A stretch of DNA of 64,000 nucleotides from Ornithodoros turicata (GCF_037126465.1 NC_088203.1:91574668-91638667); one strand, 5' to 3'. Counted from the stretch's first letter, positions 11,955 through 24,129 are shown. Numbers and translations: made by a program. The notes: generated from the sequence alone by a model not told the origin.

Positions 11955-12140
11955 TGGATACCATAGTACTTCGATCCTTATTGTGAAGGGGCTCATTATT
12001 TCATCCCCCGCAACACCACCAGCAGTGGGGTAGAGTATCGCCCCTGGCGATGAAACTCCCCGTCCATCATCTCGCAATAAGAGAGAGAGAGAGATACATG
12101 ATGACGATGATATGGGGATGACTCGCAATAAAGTTGTTGT
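11955..12140 (-). repeat. SINE-tail repeat with internal (GA)n
   Basis: In reverse orientation it matches 1395-1512 and 55986-56108 (cttcgatccttattgtgaag, ggggctcattatttcatccc, gcccctggcgatgaaactcc). It continues into (GA)n, then tacatgatgacgatgatatg, a microsatellite flank that recurs at 49587-49630 and 53135-53181. Confidence 0.7.
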
Positions 12141-12259
12141 TCTTGTATGCAAAATATGGGCGCTCTTGGTTATTCGGTGTTGAACAGAAAAATTAATGCA
12201 TCCGCGATGACATGCGCGGGGCAAGACGCGACAATTTAATGCAATTTAAATTTAATGTA

Positions 12260-12653
12260 CACTGTAAACTTTTTCACACCTTTAAAGGTGTGCGACATGC
12301 ACATTAAACCTGGTTGCCTAACATTGTACTTCCAGGACGATATTTTACAAAATTCAGAAAGCATTACAAAAGATAAGGTGTCAGTTCAAATCTTGCTTAC
12401 ATAATGTTTTCGATATCGGAGATATGTGCTAATGCATATATGCATAGCTACAGATAATCGAGCACGTGCAAGTGTGTATACTGTTCAACAATGTTGAGTC
12501 TTTGAAAGGCTGAATTTCTGGAGGACAGACAACATGCGAGCAAAAAAAATTGTGCTAAGTGGTACTCCATTATGGTGTTACCAAAATTACAACAAAAGGG
12601 GCGTGCGCCATGCACATTATTACACCTTTAAAGGTGTGAAAACGGTTACAGTG
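12260..12653. mobile_element. TA-flanked MITE, ends CACTGTAAAC
   Basis: The left end cactgtaaactttttcacac, then ctttaaaggtgtg, is mirrored by cacacc..ttt/aaaggtgtgaaaacggttac and agtg at the right. TA flanks both ends (12258-12259 and 12654-12655). The short palindrome cacctttaaaggtg is present at both ends. There is no coding potential. Confidence 0.8.
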
Positions 12654-12655
12654 TA

Positions 12656-13646
12656 ATTTAGAAACGGATAAGTAAATTATTAGATGTCTTTATGCTTGTT
12701 TCTCAGGTATTTATTTTTTGCATACTGCCTAGGATGTCTCCAGCAAAGCAGAAGCGCACGCAAAAGCGAGCGACCAGCGACAGACTGGCGGGGCCTCGTT
12801 AGAGCCAAAATAGAACCGGATTCTTTGCGGCTTTAGTGCACATCCTGTGTGCCGTGGGCTCAAGGGGGTTGTGTTGGGGCCCGCGGGTTTTACTTTGTCT
12901 GCTTGAATTGCAAAAACTAATTTATATAGTTCATTACCACGGCGTGTCTTATCTTGCCCCACGCGATGTCTCGTCTTGCCCCGATGGTTGGGGCAAGTTG
13001 AGAGAATCTTCATTTTTGAATTTCTTGTTCTGTGTTTATTTTAGGCCGGCTACGTCCGTTCTGCATTTACAGGTCAGAAGCTGCAGCCTCCTGCTCTCAG
13101 GTCAGAAGCTCTAGAGAATGTGCCTATGGCTAGCTTTTTTGGAAAAAATATAAATTGCACATTCAATTGCAAATTTCTTTCATCTTGCACGGCCTTACCC
13201 TAGTAGCCGAAGGTGAACACCATTTTCAGCTTCTGCACATTTTCCAAGTTAGCTTGAAGATACTCCTCTGTGCGTGACACGTAGGACGAGCGAAAGATTC
13301 TCTTTTTTCTCGACAATGAGCTTTGTGACGTAACTTTAGCATCTGGGATATTCGGGGCATCCACGTCCCTCTCGGGAAGGGGTGACGTGCAGTGCCTCGA
13401 GGGTTCGGAGCATGCATGAGGCCATGTGTTGTTCTGAAGGGTATGCGGGTGAACCGTTGAAGACCCCTAGCTAGCGAGATAGAAGAGCTGTGCCGAAAGC
13501 CGTAGCGAGAGAGGGCACGTAAAATATTAATAACGCCATGAGGCTAAAGCAGCGACAAGGAGAAAAACGACTGTGATTGATTGATTGATTGACGACGGTA
13601 AATTATCTGTGGAGCACCTGTTCAGTATTGGGGGTAATGCAGTGAG
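12656..13646. other. No gene recognised
   Basis: Overlapping frames on both strands at 12729-13114 show no domain. A (TGAT)n run precedes the LINE fragment at about 13574-13592. Confidence 0.3.
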
Positions 13647-14035
13647 TGCGATGTTGTCGAGGACACAGAGCACATCCTCCTCAGGTGCTCCAAGTATGCC
13701 GACAGTCGCGGGACACTAGAAATAAGTCTGGCTCGCCTGGACGCCCGGTCATTTGACGTTGTAAAGCTCCTGGGTCCTCAGCCATTCAATCACCAAGCGG
13801 CTACATTGAAAGCGCTCCTACGTTTCCTCGAAGAAACTCATCTGATTGACGTTTTGTGGGGCTTTCTAGTCCCTGGTTTCTGACAAGTGTTCCCAATAGT
13901 TCGGAATGCTTGTCTCCCGGCCCCCAACTAGGAGGTTTTCTCCTGCTTTTTATTTATTTCGACTAACTGCGGCTAAGTGGTCTGGGGTAGCCAGTCTGAC
14001 TTTGTCGTGGCTTAAATCCCCATTTTTTTCTTTTT
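13647..14035 (+). pseudogene. LINE 3' end: C-terminal reverse transcriptase tail and 3' UTR
   Basis: The frame 13647-13883 (78 codons and a stop) reads CDVVEDTEHILLRCSKY at its start, then LGPQPFN and ALLRFLEETHLIDVLWGF. It has the zinc-knuckle-like 'C..VEdteHiLl.C..Y' and 'LlgP...LlrFl..T.L' pattern found after the RT domain of many arthropod non-LTR elements. The following text, gtggtctggggtagccagtc, resembles the 3' UTR of tick LINEs as I remember them. It is a 5'-truncated copy with no promoter or upstream RT. Confidence 0.7.
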
Positions 14036-16783
14036 CGACCACATCACATTGGATGTGATATGTTTTTTTAAGCCGGGTAGGCTATCGAATAGTAAATGAG
14101 AAAAACGGTTATTCTTGCGAGCTAATGAAGCTTTCTGGTAATGTCATTTTCAACTTCGCACTCCTCGTATTTCTTTGGTCAGCGAATTGCAACTATGACG
14201 TCAAAGTATCCTGAAAGTAACGACTTACTTTTAAGGGTATTTAATACTCTGTCTCAAATACTTTTCAAGAATGATTATTTAGTGCTCTACTCAGTTATCA
14301 TGCTGCTCCGTACTCAATAACTTAGGTACTTTTTGTGAGTTTTTGTACACCCCTGCTTAAGAGATACTTCGAAGGAGGTAGAACATACGTTGGTGGCGTA
14401 TTGTTTGCGCTACTGTGCACTCAACTGCGCTAGCGAAAAAGGCCTAGCTGCATCAGTGATTTCGGCAATGGAAACGGAGACCTCTCGATTTATAGGAGTA
14501 TTTTTCTCGTCCATCGTCAATCAGTGTGGAAACTGCGGAGCTCGTGAAAAGAAGGACAAGAACAGCTCTGACCCCAAACACGCCACAGGGGAGGCGGATA
14601 CTCTTGATATATTTCCCGTGTGAGTGGAAGAAAGTCATAAAAGCCGTTATTGTTAACGCAGCAAGTATTTCTTTGCTGGAAGCGGGCCGATTTCTTTCTC
14701 TCGTGACATTCGTGTGTCTTAGGAAGAAAAACGGAGCAGCAGAAACGGTCTCCCGGGGCTATCTTTGTGCCTATTGTTGCACCTTTCAGCTGGGCTCCTC
14801 CTCCTCAAGTGTTTACGGAAGGAACTGAGCCGTATATCTGTGGCTTTCTGCGGAATCCCACAAGGAAGAATGATGGCACAACGGAAAGATGTCCGCTCCT
14901 TTAGCCTGGGGAGAAAAACATTTCCGGTACCTTGGCGACGACATAAATGAGTTTGCACAGCGCACACACCGAAGCGACAGTCTGGTCCCTAATCGAGACG
15001 GGTGTACCTCGAAATGAAGTGATCGAAATCCTCATAGCAAAATGAGCTACTGTAAGCAGGGGCGGCGAAAGGGGGGGGGGGTTACAGGGGTTTCTGTAGA
15101 CTGCATGAATTTCTGAAGGGGGCGCAAAATTCCCATGGAGGTGAGGCGCCGAAGTGTTATTTCAGGTGCCGCTTGCGAATAAAATGCGATTGCCATAAAG
15201 ATTAGTTCCTCTTGGTATTAAATGAATGGAAATCCATGAGTAGCTTTGAGCGGTGCCGTAACCAGTGGTGATGTCTGGGGGTTCAAATCTCCCGAACTCG
15301 TACATTCGGTAGTGCATCTGGGAAAGGGAAAGGAGGTTGAAATCTCCCCCTCCCCCACAAATAAATAAAAAATAAAAGAAGGAAAAATATATTTCTGGCT
15401 ATGCTACTCGTCTGGGGACTGTGAACTTTGGCTGGGAGTAAATTTGAGGGTCAGGGGTCTAAAATAAGGAGCAATGGACATTTTCTGAGTAAGCGCATGC
15501 GCGTGCGCAGCCACCTGCAGGCGGCTGCCACGTTAGTTTGGGGAAGACAATCTGTTTGAAGTTTACGTGGACGTTCGAGGTCGCGAGTTCACGGTGCTTT
15601 TGCTCCTAATCGCTGCAATGCGCTTTCACTCTTTTCGCATTATTCTTGCAGTCTTCTCTCGCTACTTTCTCACGCGACGTGCCAGTTCCTAAAGCGCCGC
15701 CATGTTTCTTTGGGGGTAAAATACGACGTTCGGCATTGCGTCGCCAGGGGCGACGCGAACATGGAAGTGGTACATTGCAATCTAGAGCACTAGAAGCTTG
15801 CTTCCCGGTTTACTCATATTTCCTTTAGAGTTGTTGCATACCCAGCATTTGGTGCGAGTCATTTTCTCCGTCACACCAACGCGGTTATAAACATATATGA
15901 AAACACACGTGACCCAAATGGACGGCTAGGATAGGTGCTTTCAAAGCTTCTCATGAGAACGCTTTATTAAAAAAAAAGACGTCGTTTGCGAGACACTGTT
16001 TTTATACGCGATCAAGTGGTTTCTAATTATGGCCGAGCTGAAACAGAGCCGGTGAACAAAATTCCAGCCGTGTCGACAAAAAAATGTAAGAAAGAAATGA
16101 CGAAAAAAGTGAACATACGGAATGTCCTTCCCCATGTAATTAGCCGGAGCTGTTCGGGCAGAAGAAAAAAAAAAGAAAAGAAAAAGAACTGCTTTGTGTG
16201 TTCTTCCGTGAAAGTCACTTCGGATGCAAATTAAGGAGTCCCTGGGCAATAACGCTGCATCAGCGACGATTAATCGTTGCGTTTCGCCATTTTCATTTTA
16301 CTTTTTACCTTCCGCGGTCACAACAGTGGGCGGATTCGAATGTAAACATTTACTTGCGTACTATAACGATAGGTGTGCGTAGGTTCCGCAATATCCGCGG
16401 ATCCTCGCGGATATCTGCACGCTGTGGATACAACCGCGCTTCTCTGCGAAGCGTGCGTATGTCAACGTAACTATCGGAAAGTGCAGGTATATAAAGCTAC
16501 GTTCCCACTGCCGGGCGGGCGCTCTCGGTCCGGGGAATGGCGAACGGAGAACTGCGAGAGCATGCACACTGACGTCATGCCGACGTTCGCCGTACTCTCG
16601 AGATATGCTCACGAGAGCGAGACACGTGAGGCTTCCACGCGTGATACGCAGTGGTTAGCAAGTGGGTAGCGCTATGATGAACCATAGCAGAGCATCGGAA
16701 AACGTACAACGCGAGCAGAAACAAACCCTCGGCTTGTTTTTGGTTTGCTTTGCTTTGATTGGTTGATAGCTGCCGTTCATTGT
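14036..16783. other. No gene recognised
   Basis: Frames at 14390-14828 and 15941-16470 are short and occur as overlapping sense/antisense pairs. A G run lies near 15072. The text acgttcccactgccgggcgg at about 16499 looks like the end of a DNA transposon, but no partner end was found. Confidence 0.3.
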
Positions 16784-16784
16784 C

Positions 16785-17000
16785 AGTCGGTAGCTCAGTC
16801 TGTAACGTGTTGTCTTGCTCTATGCTCAAGATCCCGGGTTCAGTCCCGACCGAGGACGTTAGCAATGTGGGGCAAATGTTGTTTCCAGCAAGTGTGTCGG
16901 GGATTTCCGGCGCACGTCAAAAGAACCCCTGGTGGTCGAAACCATCCGCAGTTCTACTCTGCTGTACGTTTCATGTCGCTATGTGGGCGGACTCAACTTA
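16785..17000 (+). mobile_element. tRNA-derived SINE (tick type)
   Basis: The head gtcggtagctcagtctgtaa carries a pol III A box, and gggttcagtccc near 16836 is a B box, ending in a tRNA-like gaccga arm. The body (ggcaaatgttg..., cgcacgtcaaaagaacccct, ggtggtcgaaacc) matches a SINE body I associate with ixodid ticks. The anticodon region is degenerate, so it is not a working tRNA. The promoter boxes are direct observation; the taxon link is from memory. Confidence 0.7.
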
Positions 17001-17980
17001 CGTGTAAATCTACACCAATAGAATCCCCCGAGAGCTACGTCATTGTGACGTGATCTGTCTACAGGGGGGCAAAACAAACACACTTGATTATATACGCCAG
17101 CACACGCGAATAGTTCTACGTTCGACCGACGCCCACCACTGCGACCCTTCAGTCGCTGCAATGTTTACATAACAAGCGGAGCTCTATTGTTACGCGCCAG
17201 GAGTGCTCTGCCAACACTCTTCGCAAATCGAAAATGGCGTGTCGAAGTGTGCCATCCGTTGCGTTCTGATAATGCTTCTAAGCGATTTGTATGTACAAGA
17301 GTAGAAGAGTTCATCACGTTGATTTTTCCAGACGAATCCAATGACCGGCGGGTGTGTGGATATGCTCATTATTCGCGCGGGTACGGTTACAACTATTTCA
17401 AGCATTGCGGATGTGGGTGCTAGAAACGCGGGTACAGTGCAGATACAGACATTGTCAATGTTATCCGCGCTCACCTCTAACTATTACTGAGAAAAAGCAG
17501 GATGCAATCGAGCAAATGTTTTAACTGTGAACTCTGAAGGATGGACATGGATGTGCCGAGCAATTGGCGCGTAGAAAGGCATCTCAGGAATGCATTGAAC
17601 AAGATGGCGCTTCTTTCCATAGGAAGCACCAGAGCGCTTCAAACGCCGTAATTACGTTTCGCAGGGTATTGAAGTTCTTCTTTCGGGAATGGGTGTCCGG
17701 GAGTCGAAGTTATTGCACCAAAAGTGCCTTAGTAATGCTTCGTCTTTCCGTATTACACCACGTGCACATAAATTACGAAACAAAATTACGCCGGCGGCTA
17801 ACAACGGTGCCAGTCAGGAATATAATGAGGTATGCATTTGCAGCGGGACAAGGACCCCGAATTCTGAGCGCGCTTCGTAGACGACGTGTCGCAACATCCT
17901 AGTCCACCGCTCGGATAAGAGCTCATTAGCCTTTCACATTTTGTGCTCCTTTATGTATGACGTCCGCACCGAAGAACTAA
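17001..17980. other. No gene recognised
   Basis: Several frames at 17187-17902 overlap on both strands without a recognisable domain or splice context. Confidence 0.3.
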
Positions 17981-17989
17981 GCAGATTGT

Positions 17990-18115
17990 GATTACAGCAG
18001 GTAAGCCGAGTGCCAGTGACGGTACTGTACTCCACCCCTCTCTGAATATAGGTCTGATTAGGTGAGGTGTGCTACCATTACACCACCCTGGCACGACTTT
18101 ACGACACAATATATC
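17990..18115 (-). repeat. tRNA-like SINE head fragment
   Basis: On the minus strand the text ccagggtggtgtaatggtag begins a tRNA-like head with an A box (ggtgtaatggtagca). The expected B box is not clear, so only a decayed SINE head is supported and not a tRNA gene. Confidence 0.45.
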
Positions 18116-18168
18116 GAGTGCATCGTATAGGCGGACAGGGTCCAGGCTACACACATGTTGATAAACAG

Positions 18169-18817
18169 CAGTGATGGCCACTAACTACTTCTACAGTAGT
18201 TTAACTATAACTACTAACTACTTTGTGATTGAGTAGTTTAACTACTAGTTCAACTACTTTTCAGGGGAGTAGTTAAAACTACTTTTTAACTACTGCAATG
18301 TAGTTTAACTACATCTATAACTACTTAACGTTGTCCACCAACACCAATCCCTTGTAGTGTTCTTGGACAGCTAAATATGGATCACAAGCAATAATAAACT
18401 TTGGCTCAAGCCATTGCTACGATCGTCAAATACAAAGCTTGCGGCGGGATTCTTTCTGTGCCTACGCGATAAACTAAGTTGCAGAATTATTTCACAGCAA
18501 ATGAGGCTTCACTAGACAAACATTAAAAGTGAAGATTTAGTACACATGCACGACACAATTGCTCTGCACCTCCGTTCTCATCAAACAAGTAGCTCAAGGT
18601 AAAAGTCGGAAGCAAAATCCTGCCGTAAAGCTTGCGGCAAAATCGGAAGTAGTTGGCGCCTTCAGTAACCTAACTACTGTAGTTAACTACTTAAAATAGT
18701 AGTTTAACTAGTAGTTGCCACTACATTTCTGCAAGTAGGTGATAACTACTTTTTAACTACAATCAGGTAGTTTAACTAGTAGTTTAACTACATGTAGTTA
18801 ACTACTGGCCATCACTG
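18169..18817. mobile_element. hAT-type MITE, AGTTAACTACT-word family
   Basis: Flanked by an exact 8-bp duplication, ATAAACAG (18161-18168 and 18818-18825). The ends are cagtgatggccactaactac and, read inwards from the right, cagtgatggccagtagttaa. CAGTGATGG is a classic hAT terminus. Both arms (18177-18330 and 18650-18805) are dense arrays of actactttttaactac/gtagtttaacta words; a single-copy middle of about 320 bp lies between them. There is no transposase. Confidence 0.93.
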
Positions 18818-18835
18818 ATAAACAGAATATCTTAC

Positions 18836-19116
18836 ATGACGTGACGTAGTCATTTGGAGACCACCAATCGCGGAAGTGCTTTCGGTTGCCGTTGCTATGG
18901 AAACGAGCCACTATGATCCGCATGAGCAGCCACAGGCAGCCGCAGAAAGCCTGTGTTTGAGATCGTCTGCGGCGACTGACTAATTTAGCAGAAGACACCC
19001 ATACTTTGTGAGTCGACGTGGCCAAGGAATGAGAGGAGGTATTAAACAGGTCTTCTGTATCCAGGTGGCGTTGACAGGAAACGCGCTTATCCCGAGGAGA
19101 TGGTCATCCTCTACAT
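18836..19116 (+). other. Possible LTR 3' part upstream of the LTR-element remnant
   Basis: It runs up to ...ggtcatcctctaca, which would be a normal LTR 3' end (CA) just before the leader at 19117. The segment ggaaacgagccactatgatcc resembles cggatacgagccaccgtcgg-type text near 23936. The beginning of the LTR cannot be located. This is inference only. Confidence 0.35.
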
Positions 19117-19880
19117 TTGGTGACCCGAACAAAGAACACCACGTTCGACGTAATTCGGCCCTTCACTATCCCAAGTTTTCCATCAATCAACGAATTACTC
19201 CGGAAGCCATCACTGAAAGTACGGTGCATCGTTCCTCCGAGGACTCGCTAGGCGGTGACGCTCCACGCTCTTTCAACGAATCGCATTTCTCTGCGCCGTT
19301 TCCGCCTCGCTCATCTTGCAACACGCTACGGTCTCCTTAACTGCGTCCTGCCGCCTCACGCACCGCGATGGTCCTCCTCGGGAGTCAACCAGCGGCACTT
19401 TTCCGAGCAGCACGCTCCTGCACCGGTTGCGGTTCGCTGCTGTCGACCTCACCACACGCATCTCCCACGCAAACGGTCAAGGAACACCGCCCGCGAAAGT
19501 TCCCAACTACCCTTCCCACCTGACTTTGACATAAGATGCTGGCAGTTCATCCAGTTGCGGTCAAGGGGCACCGGGACCAACTTTCCACCGGGGACCCGCA
19601 CGGAGACCACTGTGAGTTCTGCTCCCGGCATCCCCGTGCTTCACGATGGTCCTCCCCCGGCAGCGGCACTCTCTTGGGCGGCAACACTTCGAGCACACCG
19701 CTTAAGATCCGGTCTCGGTTCTGTCGCCCCCTCGTTGAATCACTTCGGCCTATATGCCTGCACTAATGCTTCGGTCCGACCCTTGAACCTGCCCGACCAG
19801 CACTCCGACGCGGACTTCAACAGCACGGGTATCAACAGCAAGCTCTGCACCGATCCATGTCTGAGGGGGGGGGGGGGGGA
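19117..19880 (+). mobile_element. LTR-retroelement internal remnant (non-autonomous)
   Basis: After an LTR-like ...tctaca end comes tttggtgacccgaac, a leader of the kind found at LTR-retrotransposon primer sites. About 740 bp later a polypurine tract (gagggggggggggggggag, near 19862-19880) is directly followed by tgatgtggcggcccg, which has the look of an LTR 5' start (TG). The frames between (19255-19884 and others) are proline/serine-rich and show no gag, protease or RT motif. The two candidate LTR flanks are not copies of each other, so the LTRs are partial. The family is not determined. Confidence 0.5.
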
Positions 19881-20060
19881 GTGATGTGGCGGCCCGTAGA
19901 CGATGATGAAGGCGTGCCTCTGCCGATGAAGACTGTCGCCGCGCGCCACTGCGCCTGCCAGACAGTTCTACCGGCACCGTCCTAGCGTGAGGCCACGAAC
20001 ATCTGCCTGCTGGGACATTCCCTCATCGCCGGTCAGGACTCATGTAGAGGAACACCATCT
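19881..20060 (+). other. Possible start of a 3' LTR
   Basis: It begins tgatgtggcggcccgtagac directly after the polypurine tract. No 5' LTR copy was found in the window to confirm it, and its end is not visible. Confidence 0.35.
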
Positions 20061-21499
20061 CCTCTGCAAAGTTTTCTCTCTCATTCATGCATTGACACAT
20101 TGGAGGCACGAGGCGTCTGGGGTAGATGATCGAAAATAACGAACCCAACCCAGTCGCGCAATACACAGACAAACGAACAATTACCAGATGCGTAAGTACG
20201 AGCATATCTAATGATAGGAATGCAGTTAGCAGAGTCGCGCCAGTAACACCCGCTCGCTGTCTTAGACTTCTCATTTGTTGCCATCATTACTTGGATGCAG
20301 CGATAGTTGCTTTTCTCCCTATATATCGTACTCGGCTCATCACTTTCCATTGTGAATGCGGCAGAGCATGCGGATGCATTTCTGCATCGACGTTTATGTG
20401 TTAGAGCCTACTTGGTTTTACTCTCAGTAGTTCACATTTATGTTGATTTAGTTAGTTTCGTTTTTATTATACGACATGATACGACAATGTTTTTGAACAC
20501 CATGGTAACGTATGGTGATTTTCTTTGTCATATTTTATAGAGATCGCCATAAAACGATAGATTATAAACGGCACAATGTTCGTGAACATTGTTGTACACT
20601 GCGCTCACCATGAGAAATTCGTGTTTCACCGTTGAATCAGTTCGTAACTTACCATTCCTAACCCGGAAGCAAATTATTTCGAATGCGTCGTTGCAATAGT
20701 AGGAGAATTGAAGTGAACCACGTAATGAGAAGTAGAGTTGCTACGTGGAGAAAGACTGGCCTGTATGTTGCAACTAATGTGTAAAAATGGGGGGTGGGGA
20801 TCGGAAATATATCCATTTTGGCAGGAAAAGTCAGCCAGAAAGGACCGCTTGTTATTCCGTGGCAAATGATTCCTTAGTGGGTATTGGGTAGTGTAAAAAT
20901 GGTTGGGCACCTTCTAAGTGATTTACGTCGTTTCTAGCACGATCGCAGGTTCATTCTTTTTGCAAGCTAAAAGCGAGAGAACGGTGGGATGGAATCGAGC
21001 CTTATTTCAATTGAAACGACCCGCGCGATGTAACACGAAGACATGAAGCAGGACTTGCGCTCACAGGAGTTATCATTACTCTCCATTTCTATCTCGTTTT
21101 CGATACCTTGAATATTCTTTCTGTTTCCCTACTGTGCTCGCCCAGTGCACGCTTACGCTACACGTACCGGAGCCCGAAATGAGTTCGGAGACTCCACCTG
21201 GGAGCAATTCGTATTCTCAAATCCCTAGACGCGGCGTACCCGATAGATTCCCATCAGTGCGAAGGGTTTTTTTTTTTTAATTCGGAAGTGGATGTCGGTA
21301 CAAGGCATTATACTGCCATTTAAAGCAAGCGCTTCATCAACCTTTCTTCATAAAGAACCCTTAGACTGGAGAAATACCACACAATACACGATTTTCCCCA
21401 GTCTCGGGGTCCGCTATGAAGATCAATTATCACCAGCTCGCTTGCTTTCTTGCCGCTCTTTACAACCTATTCCATCACAACTGTTTTTCTTTATTATTT
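20061..21499. other. No gene recognised
   Basis: Short frames on both strands have no domain. A small hairpin, atgttcgtgaacat, lies near 20577. Confidence 0.3.
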
Positions 21500-21670
21500 T
21501 TTATTCCGTGTTAGCGCAGCGAAGCAGCTGTGGCCATGAACGGCGTACAGATCTGGACAGATGGAGAGTGGAGATTAGGAAGGGAAGGGGATTGGGGGGG
21601 TTAGTAAGCGTCCTGGGCCGACTTCAGGGGGAAGTGCGCCGACATTCGTCTGGGAATGTCCCAACAGGTG
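21500..21670 (-). mobile_element. SINE body fragment, minus orientation
   Basis: The segment with gcgcagcgaagcagctgtgg, ggcgtacagatctggacag and gtcctgggccgacttcaggg matches the SINEs at 37725-37997 and 40087-40338. The tRNA head is missing, since homology stops near cgtctgggaatgtccc. Confidence 0.75.
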
Positions 21671-23487
21671 TGAAAGGGGGAGGACTCTGCTATAACGAAC
21701 ACCTGTTCCATTCTTACGTCACGAATTGAAATTCGTACGTTATCCCCCGGAAAATGATCTCTATGTAATTTCGCGATAGGTGACTATTTAGCTCTGCAGG
21801 AAAGTTACCATGTTGGACAGGACGCGTTCTGCGATTGGGCTCATTACTAAGCTCCGCTAGATCTTCACTCTGCGTAGTAGGAATTTCATGCTTAATAAAA
21901 AGAACGTATGGCCGTCAAAGAAAGAACCGTTGCGCGGTATCAACAATTCGTCCGGGACGACGGAAGCGTATCACATTTTTTAAAGAAAAAACCCAAGAGG
22001 AACTGCTGAGCACTGAAAATTGAAATTCGCGCTCGGAAAAGGTGTGTTTGTTTGTGAAAAGTTCGTATGCTTTCATTATCTCGTGTCTGTATTTCTGAAG
22101 AGATAAAATGTAAATGCTTCGTTATTTGGAAGGGGCGCAAACTTTCAGGTGAGTGCGCACCGTTCGTATCGTATCATCTGTTTAGAATTATGCATAGCTC
22201 TCTACTATGGCGAAATTGGATTTCGAAAAGCTCATCTTCTCTTTTCTTCGTTTCGCTTTCCAGCCCTGAAGGGTCGATTTTTGTATATTTCTTTCCACGC
22301 AGTGTGTTTGCCGGGCCCCTCGAAATTGAGTGATCCGAGGAAAAGGTTTCGCCGAGTGTACAACTTTGGTTTCTACGCAAATCGGACGCAATCAAACTAG
22401 TTCGTCGGCACGCTTTCATAGATTTTCGTTTTGATACCATATTTTTAACTAAGTCAGTGATGCTTTTGTAAGAGGGAAAACATGTGCATGATCAACAGGC
22501 ACAAGAAGGAGAGGTCCTTGGCTATAAGTGAGGCTACTATCTCCATATTTTTTCTACTATCGGCATAACAATCGTCGTCACAGGAAGAGAAGTGGAAACT
22601 TGTTGCTTGCCCTCTCTTACAATTGTGATAGTGTTCCGCCTAGAGACCAAGCCTCCAATACCCAATGATCACTATACGTAGTTTTCAGTACATCTGTAAT
22701 TAACCCCTTTGTTCTACACACGAAGTAGCGGAATTTCATCACTCCCGGCGTCTGGGGTAGCCGGCCTAACGTAATACAACAACAACCATAACAAAAGAGT
22801 AGAGCTTTCTCAACAACTACATACTTTCCTTTCACAACCAACTGATCAACAATAGCAAATATACATGTAGCCTTTCAGCGTAAAGGCAGGGGTAACCCGA
22901 CGGTTTTGATATATCTAGCAATTTAATTACGGTGATATAAGATATAGCTCAACTTCACCTTGCTGTCGCCTGTAAAAGTACGAGCGACCGCTTCTGAATA
23001 CGAGTAAGATATCGCCGGGATTATATTTTTTTACCCGGTCAAACCGGACACTGTGAGTGAATGGATTGCAGCTATGGGTTGCTATCACGCTCTTATTATG
23101 TCGCTGGTTCTGACTCCATAGAGCTGCCATTTTATAGCGCGCTTTTATTATTATTTTTCTTTTTTTTTGCTCGTGAGTTTCTCCCATCCATGTTCTTATC
23201 TTTCCCAACCAGGCAGCCTAAAAGCTACCTGGGAGAGCATACCGCGCTTTTTGTCTGACGCCACTCTGAAAACGTTTTTGTGTTACAATACGTATTGTTA
23301 TATCGTCCCTGTTAATTCTCCATGTTAAGATTATTGTACAAGCACACAGCTGTGAATATGTGTGAGAGGAAGGGCTCAGTATGGGAATAGCAGCATTGGT
23401 CGGGTGAATAATTAGGTTCCTCTCTTTCTTTATAATCGTAGAACGTGAAGAAAAAACAATGTACAAGTTTCCGGCGATGCAGAATCA
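21671..23487. other. No gene recognised
   Basis: Short frames only (21835-22440 overlap on both strands). The text gcgtctggggtagccggcct at about 22749 followed by (CAA)n resembles a LINE 3' tail, but no coding part accompanies it. Confidence 0.3.
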
Positions 23488-23690
23488 AAAATAACAAAGA
23501 CGGTTAAGAGCATCAACTGTTTACTATATACATAAAAACAAGACTTTCGTGCAGTAGGCTGCACTTCTTCAGGTTGAACCTGAAGAAGTGAAGAAGTGCA
23601 GCCACCTGAAGAAGTGCAGCCTACTGCACGAAAGTCTTGTTTTTATGTATATAGTAAACAGTTGATGCTCTTAACCGTCTTTGTTATTTT
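23488..23690. repeat. Perfect palindrome with 87-bp arms
   Basis: The left arm 23488-23574 and right arm 23604-23690 appear fully complementary by eye, with a 29-bp centre. The word gaagaagtgcagcc occurs repeatedly around the centre (near 23591 and 23610, inverted at 23557). There are no flanking short repeats typical of a transposon beyond the arms. It could be a very young inverted duplication or an assembly or library foldback. Confidence 0.85.
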
Positions 23691-24129
23691 CTTTATAATG
23701 TTCAAAATCGAACGAATTTTACAGTACGCTACACGAAAGGATGTCAATAGTCTGTCCTCTCCACAGTTTCTCTGTGTCTCCGCATGCCTGGGGAGCGACC
23801 TCATTGGTCCTCCTCCCAAATAAGTGGATAACGGCCCTAGTCAACCCCACCTAGATATGGAAAAGCACTAAGAAAACTAAACAAAACAACTAAGAGTCAG
23901 CCAATCAGGACTGTGTTTTCAACGGCCGTAGCCATGGATACGAGCCACCGTCGGCCTCATGGACAGCCACTGTCGTCGGCGAGTAGTGAACGTCCCCGCG
24001 TACAAAATGGGAAACTAAAATAAAGCGCAATACGGTCCCATAGTTTTCTTAAGACTAATTTTCTGACAAACGTGTTGCACTTTTAGTGTACAGGTTCAAA
24101 TATGCGAAGTTAGCTGCGACCATTTGCGA

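Noticed and set aside
16785..16860. Possible tRNA gene
   Set aside because: A and B boxes are present, but the anticodon arm is degenerate and the sequence continues into a SINE body.
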